From Laspinema sp. D2d (GTDB taxonomy: Bacteria; Cyanobacteriota; Cyanobacteriia; Cyanobacteriales; Laspinemataceae), in NCBI RefSeq assembly GCF_025370755.1, contig NZ_JAMXFC010000030.1, positions 19,916-83,915 of the forward strand: a DNA stretch of 64,000 nt, written 5' to 3'. Each line of letters opens with the position of its first letter. The first letter of the stretch is position 1. A program made the position numbers and the translations under genes. Below, one piece after another: positions 38,924-48,247 of the stretch. A model generated the notes under the pieces. It searched no databases. It had not been told where the DNA came from and saw only the letters and a list, made by a program, of their open reading frames with translations.

Positions 38924-39781
38924 TTATTCTCGATCCGGGTTCTCCAGTTCCAGTTTGGGTAATTCCTGTAATTCTTGTAATTCCTGTAATTCCTGCAACT
39001 CCGGTAGTTCCAAGGGTTGTACCTCAACTTCTTGGGGTTTACCCAGTTTCTCCAACTCCGGCAAGGCTAACAATTCAGGCTCTTTCTCCTCAATGACAAC
39101 CGGCATTTGTAGGGGTTGGGCCGTCTCAATAAAACAACTCGCCAAGGGTAGAGCCCGCTCCAAATCATCCAGGGGCCTGGGAATCACCATTACGGAGGTC
39201 AGTTCTCCAATCCGTTCAGCTTCAAACATTCCCGCTTCCACAGCCACCACCACATTCGCCACGGTGCCTCGGATAATCACCGTGCATAACCCGTCGCCAA
39301 TCTTTTCATAGCCGGTTAAGTCCACATCCGCAGACTTGAGCATCGCATCTGCCGCACCCACCAAAGCGGGAAATCCTCGGGTTTCCACCAGTCCGATCGC
39401 TTGATGGCTCGGACGGCCTTGATTGCCTTGGGCCAAATCCATCAACCGCGCACCGATCGGGAGGATAGCTTCCAAATTTGCCAAGGGACGCGGGATAACC
39501 AGCTTAGAAACCACTTGACCAAACTTTTCGGCAGTTTCGGCACCGGCTTCTACCGCCAAGCGCACGTCCGCCGTTTTACCCCGAATCACAGCGGTGCAAT
39601 GACCGCCCCCTATTTTTTCAAATCCGACTAAAATCACCCCTGCCGATTTGAGCATCATATCGGCACAGCCCACGATCGCCGGGAAACTTTGGGTCGATAC
39701 TAAACCCAAAGCTAAATCCTGAAGGTCGTGACTGCGCGTTTTTTGCTCGCGCTTTACCAGTCCTACATCGCGTCTTTCCAT
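38924..39781 (-). CDS. ccmO: Carboxysome shell protein CcmO (tandem BMC domains)
   Basis: CcmO is the double-BMC shell protein needed for beta-carboxysome assembly. The 285-residue product has two BMC domains: about 25-110 (ALGLVSTQSFPAIVGCADMML, GFEKIGGGHCTAVIRG) and about 125-210 (AIGLVETRGFPALVGAADAML, GYEKIGDGLCTVIIRG). After the second domain comes an unusual roughly 70-residue acidic, Leu/Glu-rich tail with repeated LQE triplets encoded by a 9-bp tandem repeat (38960-39004). Last gene of the ccmK2-K1-L-M-N-O cluster, 110 bases after ccmN. Confidence 0.94.
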   Translation of the reverse strand: MERRDVGLVKREQKTRSHDLQDLALGLVSTQSFPAIVGCADMMLKSAGVILVGFEKIGGGHCTAVIRGKTADVRLAVEAGAETAEKFGQVVSKLVIPRPLANLEAILPIGARLMDLAQGNQGRPSHQAIGLVETRGFPALVGAADAMLKSADVDLTGYEKIGDGLCTVIIRGTVANVVVAVEAGMFEAERIGELTSVMVIPRPLDDLERALPLASCFIETAQPLQMPVVIEEKEPELLALPELEKLGKPQEVEVQPLELPELQELQELQELQELPKLELENPDRE

Positions 39782-39891
39782 CTTGCCTCTCCCTCAAACA
39801 TGACCGAGGTCCCACATTAGCTGAGGGTATCGGTTCTCAATTTCTTCACCTGATCTCAAACGTAACATTTCAAATTGAATAGAGACTAAAT

Positions 39892-40587
39892 CTAATCCTC
39901 TGGGATAGGTTGGATGGGGGTTTGTTTATAGGGAAACAAGGTTTGCATCAAGCGGTTGAGATGCGCTTGTCCATAGACGTAAGCAGGAGAGGGGGGAACA
40001 GGGGGCTGATCAGGAGGTGTCGCCCCTGGTTCTGCGCCATTACCCTGATTGCTGATGGGTTGCGAAATCTCCGGAGTCGGACTCGGAGTCGGAGGTTCGG
40101 GCGCAGAGGTAGTAGCCGGTTCTGGCGGTTCGGGTGGAGTGGGAGGAACCGGATCTGGGGCCACTGGGTTGGGACTTGCCGGGGATGCGGGACCCGGATC
40201 CGGGGCAACCCTAGTGCTTTCCACATCGATCCAGTGACGACTTTCATCTCCGAGTAAGGAACCGGGGGGAATCACTTCATTGGATGCAACCGTGGGATGC
40301 AGTAACGTCGTAGAGTTACCGATGCAAGCATTGGTACCGATTTTGCCGGTTCCGATCGCCAAGACCCCCGAACCGAGGGTCGCTCCTTCTTCAACGATTA
40401 AATTGCCTTGACAGGCTTGCAGAATGGAACCCATGCCAATGCAGACACCAGCGGCGATTTCAATGCGAGTACCTGGAGATGCCTGAAGGATGACTCCCGA
40501 GGCGATCGCGGCACCTTCATCAATAGTGACATCGCCACTCATATAAATATTGGGATTCCGATTGGGTTGCAGTGGCGGCAAATACAT
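39892..40587 (-). CDS. ccmN: Carboxysome assembly protein CcmN
   Basis: CcmN bridges the CcmM-Rubisco core to the CcmK shell. The 231-residue protein starts with left-handed beta-helix hexapeptide repeats (residues about 10-105: IYMSGDVTIDEGAAIASGVI), continues with a long Pro-rich linker (about 120-200; PPTPPEPPEP) and ends in the amphipathic encapsulation peptide (about 202-222: YVYGQAHLNRLMQTLFPYK). All elements of the family are present. Start MYLPPLQP is typical. It follows ccmM by 234 bases. Confidence 0.95.
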   Translation of the reverse strand: MYLPPLQPNRNPNIYMSGDVTIDEGAAIASGVILQASPGTRIEIAAGVCIGMGSILQACQGNLIVEEGATLGSGVLAIGTGKIGTNACIGNSTTLLHPTVASNEVIPPGSLLGDESRHWIDVESTRVAPDPGPASPASPNPVAPDPVPPTPPEPPEPATTSAPEPPTPSPTPEISQPISNQGNGAEPGATPPDQPPVPPSPAYVYGQAHLNRLMQTLFPYKQTPIQPIPED

Positions 40588-40821
40588 GGGAAATGGAACC
40601 TTTAAAGGTCGGACGATCTCGATTTTCCCCGCCGGTCATCTCCGGTCTGGGGAAGGGTTGGGAAACGAGAGGTGGACAGCCCAAGTTGAGGGGGAGTCCA
40701 GAGGCGATGCGATCGCCTTTCTCCCGTACTCCGAGGACGGATTGCCACAGAATGCAACGACTACTTAGCATCCACTCAACCCAGTGGGCTTTTGGGCCAC
40801 CCCCTGACGTTTCCCTTCAGA

Positions 40822-42450
40822 CTAGGGTCGTTGAACGATCGTTTCCACCACACGCCGTTTGGCTTTCGGGTCAACGCCAATGAGGCGGACATATTCACCG
40901 GGATATTGACGCATAAACCCTTCAACCGCCGCCAGGGCTTGGGAGGGATTTTGGGTATCAACGGCACCACAGCTTTCCCAGGACCCGTTGTTAAAACGCC
41001 GTTTATTCACGTGTTCGGCACCGAGGCGCAATCCTTGGCTGAGGATTTGACGCACCATATCAGCAACGCCCTGATCCAGTTTACCGGAGCCACCCGAGGG
41101 GGCGCTATAGCTGCTGCTGTAGTTTTTCCCCGCAGAGGATGCGCTGCCCTTGCCATTGGTGGCAATGGTTTCGTTGGGGCGTTGGATGATGGTTTCGACC
41201 ACCCGGCGTTTGGCTTTCGGGTCAATCCCGATCAAGCGCACATATTCCCCCTGATGTTCTTTCAAGCAATTGGTTAATTCTGCCAGCACTTGGGACAGAT
41301 TTTTGCTCTCGATGGGAGCGCAGCTTTTCCAGGATCCGGTCCGGAAGCGGCGTTCATCCACGTGCTCGGTGCCGAGGCGCAATCCTTGAGTCAGGATGTG
41401 ATTGACTTGATCTGCTAGTTCCGTGGGCAGTCCACCGCCATTTCCAGTGGGAGCACTGTAGCTGCTGGAACTGTTAGTGGGGCGATAGGAACTGTTACCG
41501 TTGGTGGAGACTTGACCGTTCGGGCGTTGGACGATGGTTTCCAGGACCCGGCGCTTGGCTTTGGCATCAATGCCAATTAAGCGGACATATTCGCCACGAT
41601 GTTCCGCTAAACATTGTTCTAGGGAGGAGATGACTTCCGATAGGTTTTTGCTTTCAATCGGAGCACAACTTTGCCAGGATCCCATACGGAAGCGTCGCTC
41701 ATCTACGTGCTCGGTACCGATCCGATATCCACCGGCGAGGAGATCTCGGACTTGGGAGATTGCTTCTTGAGTGATTGTCATAGTCTCTTGTTTAGTAGCG
41801 TTGCCATTAGAACGTACGGCCCCTGGGGTTTCATTGCGGATCTCCAGAACGCAGGAACTGTCTTCCACACAGTGATACCCGCTGCGTAGGGCTTCGTTGA
41901 TGCCGAGGACATGGGTGGCGAATTTGGTATCCGTCTCTGTCACATTCGGCAAGCGATCGGCCTGTTGCTGGTTGGTAATGATCGCTCCAGACGGAATGTA
42001 TTTGCCTGGGGGAATTTCTACATCTTGAATGAGGGCGTGCATCATGACGATACAACCCTTGCCGACTCTGGCATTAAAGACGGTGGAGCGAAAGCCGATA
42101 AAACAGCCATCCCCGACATAAGCGGGACCGTGAATTAAGGCCATGTGGGCGATCGAACAATTTTTCCCGATCCACACGGAATAGGGATTGTTGTCATCTC
42201 CGACGACTCGTCCTTCATCGAGTCCGTGAATGACGACGCCATCTTGGATGTTGCTGCTTTCCCCGATTGAAAAGGGAGTGCCTTCATCGGCCCGGATTGA
42301 TGTTCCCGGTGCAACCAAGACATGAGCACCCACCCGCACATCCCCAATCATATTAGAGAAGGAATGAACGTAGGCGGTTTTGTGGATCTGCGGCTCGGCC
42401 ATATTTTTTGACCAAGGCGTGGGCGGAGCCGCCTTACTGCGGACTACCAT
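40822..42450 (-). CDS. ccmM: Carboxysome organiser CcmM: gamma-carbonic anhydrase plus three SSUL domains
   Basis: CcmM (542 aa) condenses Rubisco and converts bicarbonate to CO2 in the carboxysome. Residues 1-200 form the gamma-carbonic anhydrase with zinc histidines H75, H102 and H107, and Cys194/Cys200 six apart, as in CcmM proteins with redox-activated activity. Three Rubisco-small-subunit-like domains follow (about 228-312, 345-427, 461-542), joined by Ser/Gly-rich linkers. SSUL1 and SSUL2 each have a cysteine pair 18 residues apart; SSUL3 keeps only the first. An internal start at Met224 should give the short isoform. Active-enzyme status is inference from residues. Confidence 0.96.
   Translation of the reverse strand: MVVRSKAAPPTPWSKNMAEPQIHKTAYVHSFSNMIGDVRVGAHVLVAPGTSIRADEGTPFSIGESSNIQDGVVIHGLDEGRVVGDDNNPYSVWIGKNCSIAHMALIHGPAYVGDGCFIGFRSTVFNARVGKGCIVMMHALIQDVEIPPGKYIPSGAIITNQQQADRLPNVTETDTKFATHVLGINEALRSGYHCVEDSSCVLEIRNETPGAVRSNGNATKQETMTITQEAISQVRDLLAGGYRIGTEHVDERRFRMGSWQSCAPIESKNLSEVISSLEQCLAEHRGEYVRLIGIDAKAKRRVLETIVQRPNGQVSTNGNSSYRPTNSSSSYSAPTGNGGGLPTELADQVNHILTQGLRLGTEHVDERRFRTGSWKSCAPIESKNLSQVLAELTNCLKEHQGEYVRLIGIDPKAKRRVVETIIQRPNETIATNGKGSASSAGKNYSSSYSAPSGGSGKLDQGVADMVRQILSQGLRLGAEHVNKRRFNNGSWESCGAVDTQNPSQALAAVEGFMRQYPGEYVRLIGVDPKAKRRVVETIVQRP
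41779..41790 (-). promoter_or_regulatory. Internal ribosome site and ATG for the short CcmM isoform
   Basis: CAAGAGAC lies directly upstream of an in-frame ATG (Met224, [10 protein letters not shown]) exactly before SSUL1. Translation from here to 40822 gives a 319-residue protein of three SSUL domains, equivalent to the M35 form known from beta-cyanobacteria. Seen: in-frame ATG and purine-rich site; known: internal initiation in other species; inferred: use here. Confidence 0.7.
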
Positions 42451-42489
42451 AACTGAATTACTCCTTCAAAGAATGCGACTAGAATCGGC

Positions 42490-42629
42490 GTCAGACATTC
42501 AGAATTCAGAATTCAGAATTCAAGGGACGGAGGGTATAGAGGCTTGCGGTTACGTCTATATCTCTCGTCCGCTGTGCGATCGCACAAGTTAAGTGAATCG
42601 TCCCTGAATTCTGATTTCTGACGCCTGAC
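42490..42629. repeat. Palindromic 140-bp element inside the ccm operon
   Basis: Left arm 42490-42529 (gtcagacattcagaattcag…) and right arm 42599-42629 (…ctgatttctgacgcctgac) are imperfect inverted repeats around a 69-base centre containing a HIP1-like site. The left arm includes 3.6 copies of a 7-bp unit attcaga (42497-42521). It occupies most of the 241-base ccmL-ccmM spacer and looks like a MITE or a structured mRNA element. Confidence 0.75.
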
Positions 42630-42691
42630 TCCGCACCGAATGCGATCGCATCGCGTTGGTCTGTTTGGTCTAGTCTGACTAACGAAACGAA

Positions 42692-43000
42692 CTAACGAAA
42701 GCGATCGGTTTCTTTCTTGCTGTAAAGAATGCGATTTTCCACACTTACGGTGTCTACGATCGCGATGACTGCTGCATCCACGGGCCGCTCGTCATGACGG
42801 ATCACCTGCCGCGCTGCACTCCCGAGGGTGACCAGCACCCATTCCCCTACACCAGCCCCTACACTATCCGCAGCGACTTCGTATTTGGGGATGAGTTGTC
42901 CTTCCTCATCTATCAATTGCAACAGGAGTAATTTAACCCCTTGCAGATTTGGATCCTTTTGTGTACTGACGACGGTACCGCGAACTTGGGCAAGTTGCAT
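42692..43000 (-). CDS. ccmL: Carboxysome shell vertex protein CcmL
   Basis: EutN/CcmL-type pentamer that caps the vertices of the carboxysome shell. The 102-residue protein matches the family throughout: QLAQVRGTVVSTQKDPNLQG, VAADSVGAGVGEWVLV, GSAARQV, and the typical AAVIAIVDTVSV near the end. It starts 14 bases after the ccmK1 stop. Confidence 0.95.
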   Translation of the reverse strand: MQLAQVRGTVVSTQKDPNLQGVKLLLLQLIDEEGQLIPKYEVAADSVGAGVGEWVLVTLGSAARQVIRHDERPVDAAVIAIVDTVSVENRILYSKKETDRFR

Positions 43001-43014
43001 GATTTACACTCAAT

Positions 43015-43350
43015 TTATCGGCTTAAACGAATGCCGGTGGTGCTTTCCCGGAATTGCTCCACGGCTTCGGTGTAGCGAATGGGGAGGACATACTCTAGGT
43101 TCTCATGGGGACGGGCAATGATGTGGGTAGACAAGACTTGTCCACCGTTGACTCGTCTGACATTTTCCACGGCGGCACCGACGGAGGCTTGCACTTCCGA
43201 GACATCTCCACGCACGATGACGGTGACGCGACCGCTTCCGATTTTTTCATAGCCAACTAAGGTGACGCGGGCGGCTTTCACCATTGCGTCTGCGGCTTCT
43301 ACGACTGCGGGAAACCCTAGGGTTTCTACCATTCCAACTGCAATTGACAT
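43015..43350 (-). CDS. ccmK1: Carboxysome shell hexamer protein CcmK1
   Basis: Single-BMC shell protein forming hexagonal facets. 111 residues, with [23 protein letters not shown], pore loop [13 protein letters not shown] and the [12 protein letters not shown] stretch. Compared with the neighbouring CcmK2 it has a longer C-terminus ([11 protein letters not shown]), the usual difference between K1 and K2. The pore lysine-Ile-Gly-Ser is intact. Third-position differences show the two ccmK genes are an old duplication. Confidence 0.94.
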   Translation of the reverse strand: MSIAVGMVETLGFPAVVEAADAMVKAARVTLVGYEKIGSGRVTVIVRGDVSEVQASVGAAVENVRRVNGGQVLSTHIIARPHENLEYVLPIRYTEAVEQFRESTTGIRLSR

Positions 43351-43442
43351 GAATTTACTCCCAACCTTTAATGTTGATATTTGCTTTGTGCGTCAATGAC
43401 GCTTTCTCTCGGTCCCAGTCAGAACGGTGGTCCTGAATGGTA

Positions 43443-43754
43443 TTAATACGTTCGGAACTGCTCGACGGCTTCGGTGTACCGGATCGGCAGCACATATTCT
43501 AGGTTCTCATGAGGACGCGCAATAATGTGGGTGGAGACAACTTCTCCTCCATTAACACGCTTGACCGATTCAACCCCAGCGGAGACGGAGGCTTGCACTT
43601 CCGATACGTCTCCGCGCACGATCACGGTGACGCGAGCGCTACCGATTTTTTCATATCCCACAAGGGTTACGCGGGCCGCTTTGACCATCGCATCAGCCGC
43701 TTCTACCACGGCTGGGAAGCCCCGGGTTTCAATCATTCCCACTGCTATAGGCAT
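43443..43754 (-). CDS. ccmK2: Carboxysome shell hexamer protein CcmK2
   Basis: 103-residue BMC shell protein, first gene of the ccm operon and likely the major shell component. Signature [23 protein letters not shown], pore loop [25 protein letters not shown] and short tail EQFRTY. The start has an AGGAGACAG-type ribosome site a few bases upstream. The divergent ndhF4 gene begins 780 bases away. Confidence 0.95.
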   Translation of the reverse strand: MPIAVGMIETRGFPAVVEAADAMVKAARVTLVGYEKIGSARVTVIVRGDVSEVQASVSAGVESVKRVNGGEVVSTHIIARPHENLEYVLPIRYTEAVEQFRTY

Positions 43755-44534
43755 TTCTTCTGTCTCCTGAATGGATGAGTCGGTTTAATTCAATCTAAGC
43801 TGCGATCGTTAAGCGATCGGTATTCCCGAACGTTTTCAGTTATCGTAAAGCTATGCTCTCCCTTTATCAAGAATAGGTGAATCTTGTATCCCTTGACAAT
43901 ATAAATAATAATCATATTCATAAATAAAAGTAATTAGAAAAACTAATCTTGTAAAGAAAATTAATATTTTATTAATAAAATTAATGTTCAAATGGGGAAG
44001 GAGTTCGACCGCCTGGGGCCATCGGTGCTGAAGTGGGTGCGATCGCATCAGGGATCAGTCCCACTGGTGGGGGTCAAACCGCCGATCCCGATCCCTGCAC
44101 TGAACCCAATCCACGGAGTGACCTAGGGTCGATCCCGGCACTGTTGTCCTGGCCCTCAAGGAGGTCAAAATGGCTCCGTTGCGACGAAGAGCACCCTCGA
44201 CTCGCCTTCACGGTCGATCGCCCAGGGTTCCGCAGGAATTGTCCCCAAATCTTCCAAGATTGGCAGGGGGAACCGTTGCAACGGAACAGTGCGATCGCCC
44301 CTTGAACCCATGCGATCGGCGAGCAGTCCGTAAATTTTACGATTGTAAACAGCCGAATCCTGCGATCTCGTCTGCCGTTTTAGGCCGACATTTAGCGGAT
44401 CAACCTACCTCGAAAAACTCACAGATCAAACCCTTATAGATCTGCCTTAACAACCTCTTTTTCTGATAAAAAAGACTCCCAAGAAAAAGCCGGTTACTCG
44501 TTAATTTAATCGCTGGATATCAAGGAATATTGTC
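43755..44534. promoter_or_regulatory. Shared divergent regulatory region of ccmK2 and ndhF4
   Basis: 780 bases without a supported gene; small frames at 44033-44439 overlap each other and show no domain. The part near ccmK2 (43860-43990) is strongly AT-rich and probably holds the ccm promoter. Specific regulator sites (CcmR/NdhR, CmpR) could not be identified by eye. Confidence 0.5.
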
Positions 44535-46391
44535 ATGAATCAGTTGCTCGTTCAAACGAGTTGGTGGGTTCCTTTATATAGCTTACTCGGCGCAATCATT
44601 ACCCTACCCTGGTCATCCGGAATCGTCCGACGCACGGGACCGCGACCCGGGGCTTACATCAACCTAATCGCAACCATCGTGGCATTTATTCATGGGGGAT
44701 TCTTATTTAGAACCACCTGGGGTCACGGCCCGGAATTCATTGTCATCAATTGGCTCAATACCGGAGATTTAGATCTTTCCTTTGTCCTAGAAATCTCCCA
44801 AATGAGTACCGGGGCAATGGAATCAATCACCGGATTGAGTCTGCTTGCCCAAGTCTATGCCCTAGGGTACATGGAAAAAGACTGGTCTTTAGCCCGGTTT
44901 TTTGGCTTGATGGGATTTTTTGAAGCTGCCATGAGTGGTCTAGCCATTAGTAACTCCTTATTTTTGAGTTACGCCTTACTGGAAATGCTGACCCTTTCCA
45001 CCTACCTGATTGTCGGATTCTGGTACGCCCAACCCTTAGTCGTCACCGCTGCGCGAGATGCCTTCTTAACCAAACGGGTAGGAGATATTTTGTTACTCAT
45101 GGGGGTGGTTAGTGTCGGTACTCTAGCTGGTAGCTTCAACTTTGCGGATATTGAAGTATGGGCTGAAACTGCCGAACTTTCGCCAATGGTGGCGAACTTC
45201 CTCGGATTGACCTTAATCGCTGGTCCCATTGGCAAATGTGCTCAATTTCCGTTGCACTTGTGGCTAGATGAGGCGATGGAAGGTCCAAATCCAGCCTCCT
45301 TACTCCGAAATTCTCTGGTTGTGAGTTGTGGCGCTTATGTGCTGATTAAACTTTCGCCGGTGGTGTCTCTTTCGCCGCTTGCAGAAACCACCTTAATTGT
45401 GGTGGGGACCATGACGGCGATCGGCGCTTCTTTAGTGGCGATCGCCCAAATCGATATTAAACGCACCCTCTCCCACTCCACTAGCGCTGTCTTAGGATTA
45501 GTCTTCATTGCCGTGGGGATGCAGCACGTTGATGTGGCCCTGTTATTGCTCCTCACCCATGCGATCGCCAAAGCCCTGCTCTTTACCAGCATTGGTTCCA
45601 TCATCCTAACCACCAACAACCAAAACATCACCCAAATGGGTGGTTTGTGGTCCAAAATGCCCGCCACGACCCTTGCCTTTGTCGTCGGTAGTGCTGGGAC
45701 GATCGCCCTCATCCCTCTGGGGAACTTTTGGGCAATGGAACGCTGGGTCAATGGATTTTGGAGCGTTCCCTGGTGGTTGTTGCTCCTGCTGATCGTCTTT
45801 AATGGCTTAACCGCGCTCAACTTAACCCGCGTCTTCTGTCTCGTCTTCCTCGGTCAACCCCAACCCAAAACCCGCCGGGCACCGGAAGTCCCTTGGCCGA
45901 TGGCCCTCCCGATGGTGAGCTTAAGCATCGTTACCTTGCTCACCCCCCTGATGCTGCAACATTGGCAACTCTTGCTCAGTTGGGCCGGACCTTGGGCCAG
46001 AAGCGGACCGGATCCGGCGGTCTTTGACTTGCCCTTGGTGGTCATCTCGGGTATTGTCGGCTGTATTGTAGGGGGAGTGCTTTATCTCAACCCCAACCGC
46101 ACCGAACCTGTCCAACTCCCTTGGAAACCGTTACAAGACCTATTTGCCTATGACTTTTACATCGATAAGCTGTACCGAGTCACCGTGGTGTTAGCTGTGG
46201 AACAGTTTTCCCGATTCACCGCTTGGATAGACCGCTACTTTGTCGATGGCTTGGTCAATTTGGTGGGTTTAGCTACCGTCTTCAGCGGTCAAGGCTTAAA
46301 ATATACCGTTCCTGGGGGGTCTCAACTCTATGTTTTGACCATTCTCATTGGCGTTGCACTTTTGGGTCTGTTGATGAGTTCGTTGTTATAA
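44535..46391 (+). CDS. ndhF4: NAD(P)H dehydrogenase subunit NdhF4 of the CO2-uptake complex
   Basis: Proton-pumping NuoL-like distal subunit of NDH-1MS', the low-affinity constitutive CO2-uptake form. 618 residues, about 16 membrane helices, with antiporter core signatures (AQFPLHLWLDEAMEGPNPAS, VAIAQIDIKRTLSHSTSAVLG) and the long C-terminal extension. Assignment to F4 rather than F3 rests on context: ndhF-ndhD-cupB directly divergent from ccmK, as I recall for Nostoc, and no cupS gene. Key lysines and glutamates need alignment to confirm. Confidence 0.88.
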   Translation: MNQLLVQTSWWVPLYSLLGAIITLPWSSGIVRRTGPRPGAYINLIATIVAFIHGGFLFRTTWGHGPEFIVINWLNTGDLDLSFVLEISQMSTGAMESITGLSLLAQVYALGYMEKDWSLARFFGLMGFFEAAMSGLAISNSLFLSYALLEMLTLSTYLIVGFWYAQPLVVTAARDAFLTKRVGDILLLMGVVSVGTLAGSFNFADIEVWAETAELSPMVANFLGLTLIAGPIGKCAQFPLHLWLDEAMEGPNPASLLRNSLVVSCGAYVLIKLSPVVSLSPLAETTLIVVGTMTAIGASLVAIAQIDIKRTLSHSTSAVLGLVFIAVGMQHVDVALLLLLTHAIAKALLFTSIGSIILTTNNQNITQMGGLWSKMPATTLAFVVGSAGTIALIPLGNFWAMERWVNGFWSVPWWLLLLLIVFNGLTALNLTRVFCLVFLGQPQPKTRRAPEVPWPMALPMVSLSIVTLLTPLMLQHWQLLLSWAGPWARSGPDPAVFDLPLVVISGIVGCIVGGVLYLNPNRTEPVQLPWKPLQDLFAYDFYIDKLYRVTVVLAVEQFSRFTAWIDRYFVDGLVNLVGLATVFSGQGLKYTVPGGSQLYVLTILIGVALLGLLMSSLL

Positions 46392-46470
46392 ACCTGGGGA
46401 TTTACAATGCAGGACTGACCCAGTTTTGGGGTTCATCCCCAGGCGATCGGGCGTTGTCATAGGTTTATAA

Positions 46471-46498
46471 AAACCCGCACCCTTGAGGGTGTGGGTTT
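46471..46498 (+). terminator. Hairpin between ndhF4 and ndhD4
   Basis: AAACCCGCACCC (46471-46482), loop ttga, GGGTGTGGGTTT (46487-46498), one G-T wobble, followed by TG. It is the second copy of the element at 29070-29099. Within a likely operon it may attenuate transcription or stabilise the mRNA rather than terminate fully. Confidence 0.6.
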
Positions 46499-46542
46499 TG
46501 ACAGATTTGATTGCAGTTAAAAAGACCCTATAGAAGTTAGCG

Positions 46543-48084
46543 ATGCTGAGTGCTTTAATCTGGGTGCCGACGATCGGTGCCGCTATTATTGGATTTTTCC
46601 CGAATCAGATGAACGGAAAGCGATCGCGTCAGATTGCCTTGGCGATCACGGCTGCCGCATTCATCTGGTCTCTGATTCTCGTTTATCAATTTGACCCGGC
46701 TGCCGTTGGATTACAGTTCGAGGAAAATCTGCCTTGGCTGGAATATCTCGGGTTAAGCTACCGACTGGGATTAGATGGGTTGTCTTTACCCTTAATCCTT
46801 TTAAATGGATTGCTGACCCTCATCGCCCTCTACAGTACCAACGAGGCAATTAGCCGTCCGCGATTTTACTACGCGTTAATCTTGCTGCTGAATGGTGGTG
46901 TTGCTGGTGCATTCCTCGCTCAAGACTTACTCCTGTTTTTCCTGTTCTATGAAGTCGAACTCATTCCCCTCTATCTATTAATTGCGATTTGGGGAGGAGC
47001 AAGACGGGGTTATGCCGCCACCAAGTTTTTACTCTATACCGCTATTTCTGGTATCTTAATTCTCGCCTCATTTTTAGGCTTAGTTTGGCTGACCCATGCT
47101 GATAGCTTTGCTTATCAAGCCTTTGCCGGGGGGTCACTGCCATTAAAATCACAACTGCTCCTATTAGCCCCTTTGTTAATCGGATTTGCGATCAAAACTC
47201 CGATTGTCCCTTTCCACACCTGGTTACCCGATGCTCACGTTGAAGCCTCGACGCCGATTTCGGTGATGTTAGCCGGGGTGTTGTTGAAGTTAGGAACCTA
47301 CGGGTTATTGAGGTTTGGAGTCGGTTTATTTCCCGATGCTTGGGCGTATTGGGCCCCTTGGTTAGCTACCGTGGCGGTGGTGAGCGTTCTGTATGGAGCG
47401 TTTAGCGCCATTTCCCAAACCGACATGAAAAAAATGGTAGCCTTTAGTTCCGTGGCCCACATGGGGTATATTTTGCTGGCTTGTGCGGCTAATACGCCGG
47501 TGAGTACCGTCGGCGCAGTCTTTCAAATGGTCAGTCACGGATTGATTTCGGCGTTACTGTTTCTATTGGTTGGGGTAGTTTACAAGAAAGCTGGGACTCG
47601 GGACTTGCGGGTGTTGCATGGATTGTTGAATCCAGAACGCGGGTTACCGATGATTGGTTCTTTAATGGTGTTAGCGGTGATGGCGAGTGCGGGGATTCCC
47701 GGGATGGCGGGATTTATTGCCGAGTTTATTATCTTTCGCGGCAGTTTACCCGTGTTTCCGGTGCAAACTCTGTTGAGTATGATTGGAACGGGGTTAACGG
47801 CGGTTTATTTCTTGTTGCTGATTAACAAAGCCTTTTTTGGGCGGTTGTCTGAACAGGTGGTGAATTTGCCGCCGGTACAGTGGTCCGATCGCATTCCGGC
47901 GATCGTCTTAGCAGTGTTTGTCGTGATTTTAGGCTTGCTTCCCAGTGGCTTGGTTGCTTATAGTGAAACCACAGCCATAGCCTTGAGTCAGGGACGACCT
48001 GCTCTAAGTGCAGCATCTCATCAAGAGGCGATCGCGGTTTCCGCTGAATCCGATATTCCTATCCTCTTCTCCGTCAATCCCTGA
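46543..48084 (+). CDS. ndhD4: NAD(P)H dehydrogenase subunit NdhD4 of the CO2-uptake complex
   Basis: NuoM-like antiporter subunit of the CO2-uptake NDH-1. 513 residues, about 14 helices, with the family motifs FFLFYEVELIPLYLLI, FAIKTPIVPFHTWLPDAHVEASTPISVMLAG and SQTDMKKMVAFSSVAHMGYI. Follows ndhF4 by 151 bases and precedes cupB by 163. The D4 rather than D1/D3 identity is based on operon context. Confidence 0.88.
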   Translation: MLSALIWVPTIGAAIIGFFPNQMNGKRSRQIALAITAAAFIWSLILVYQFDPAAVGLQFEENLPWLEYLGLSYRLGLDGLSLPLILLNGLLTLIALYSTNEAISRPRFYYALILLLNGGVAGAFLAQDLLLFFLFYEVELIPLYLLIAIWGGARRGYAATKFLLYTAISGILILASFLGLVWLTHADSFAYQAFAGGSLPLKSQLLLLAPLLIGFAIKTPIVPFHTWLPDAHVEASTPISVMLAGVLLKLGTYGLLRFGVGLFPDAWAYWAPWLATVAVVSVLYGAFSAISQTDMKKMVAFSSVAHMGYILLACAANTPVSTVGAVFQMVSHGLISALLFLLVGVVYKKAGTRDLRVLHGLLNPERGLPMIGSLMVLAVMASAGIPGMAGFIAEFIIFRGSLPVFPVQTLLSMIGTGLTAVYFLLLINKAFFGRLSEQVVNLPPVQWSDRIPAIVLAVFVVILGLLPSGLVAYSETTAIALSQGRPALSAASHQEAIAVSAESDIPILFSVNP

Positions 48085-48098
48085 AATTTAAACCGACT

Positions 48099-48120
48099 GG
48101 TAGGGGTTGAAACCCCTGCC
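48099..48120 (+). terminator. Hairpin between ndhD4 and cupB
   Basis: GGTAGGGG and CCCCTGCC with TTGAAA between form an 8-bp stem with one wobble; the following cttttaac is only a weak T-run. Possible attenuator or processing site. Confidence 0.4.
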
Positions 48121-48247
48121 GTCGCTTTTAACGTCACTCCGCCTAGGGTTTCCCCTCAGTTGGCGTGTCATGATAGAAGAAACCACCATTAAAATTCTGC
48201 CCTATTAAATAATTTCCCTTTGCTATTGATTCAGGAGATTCAAGAAA

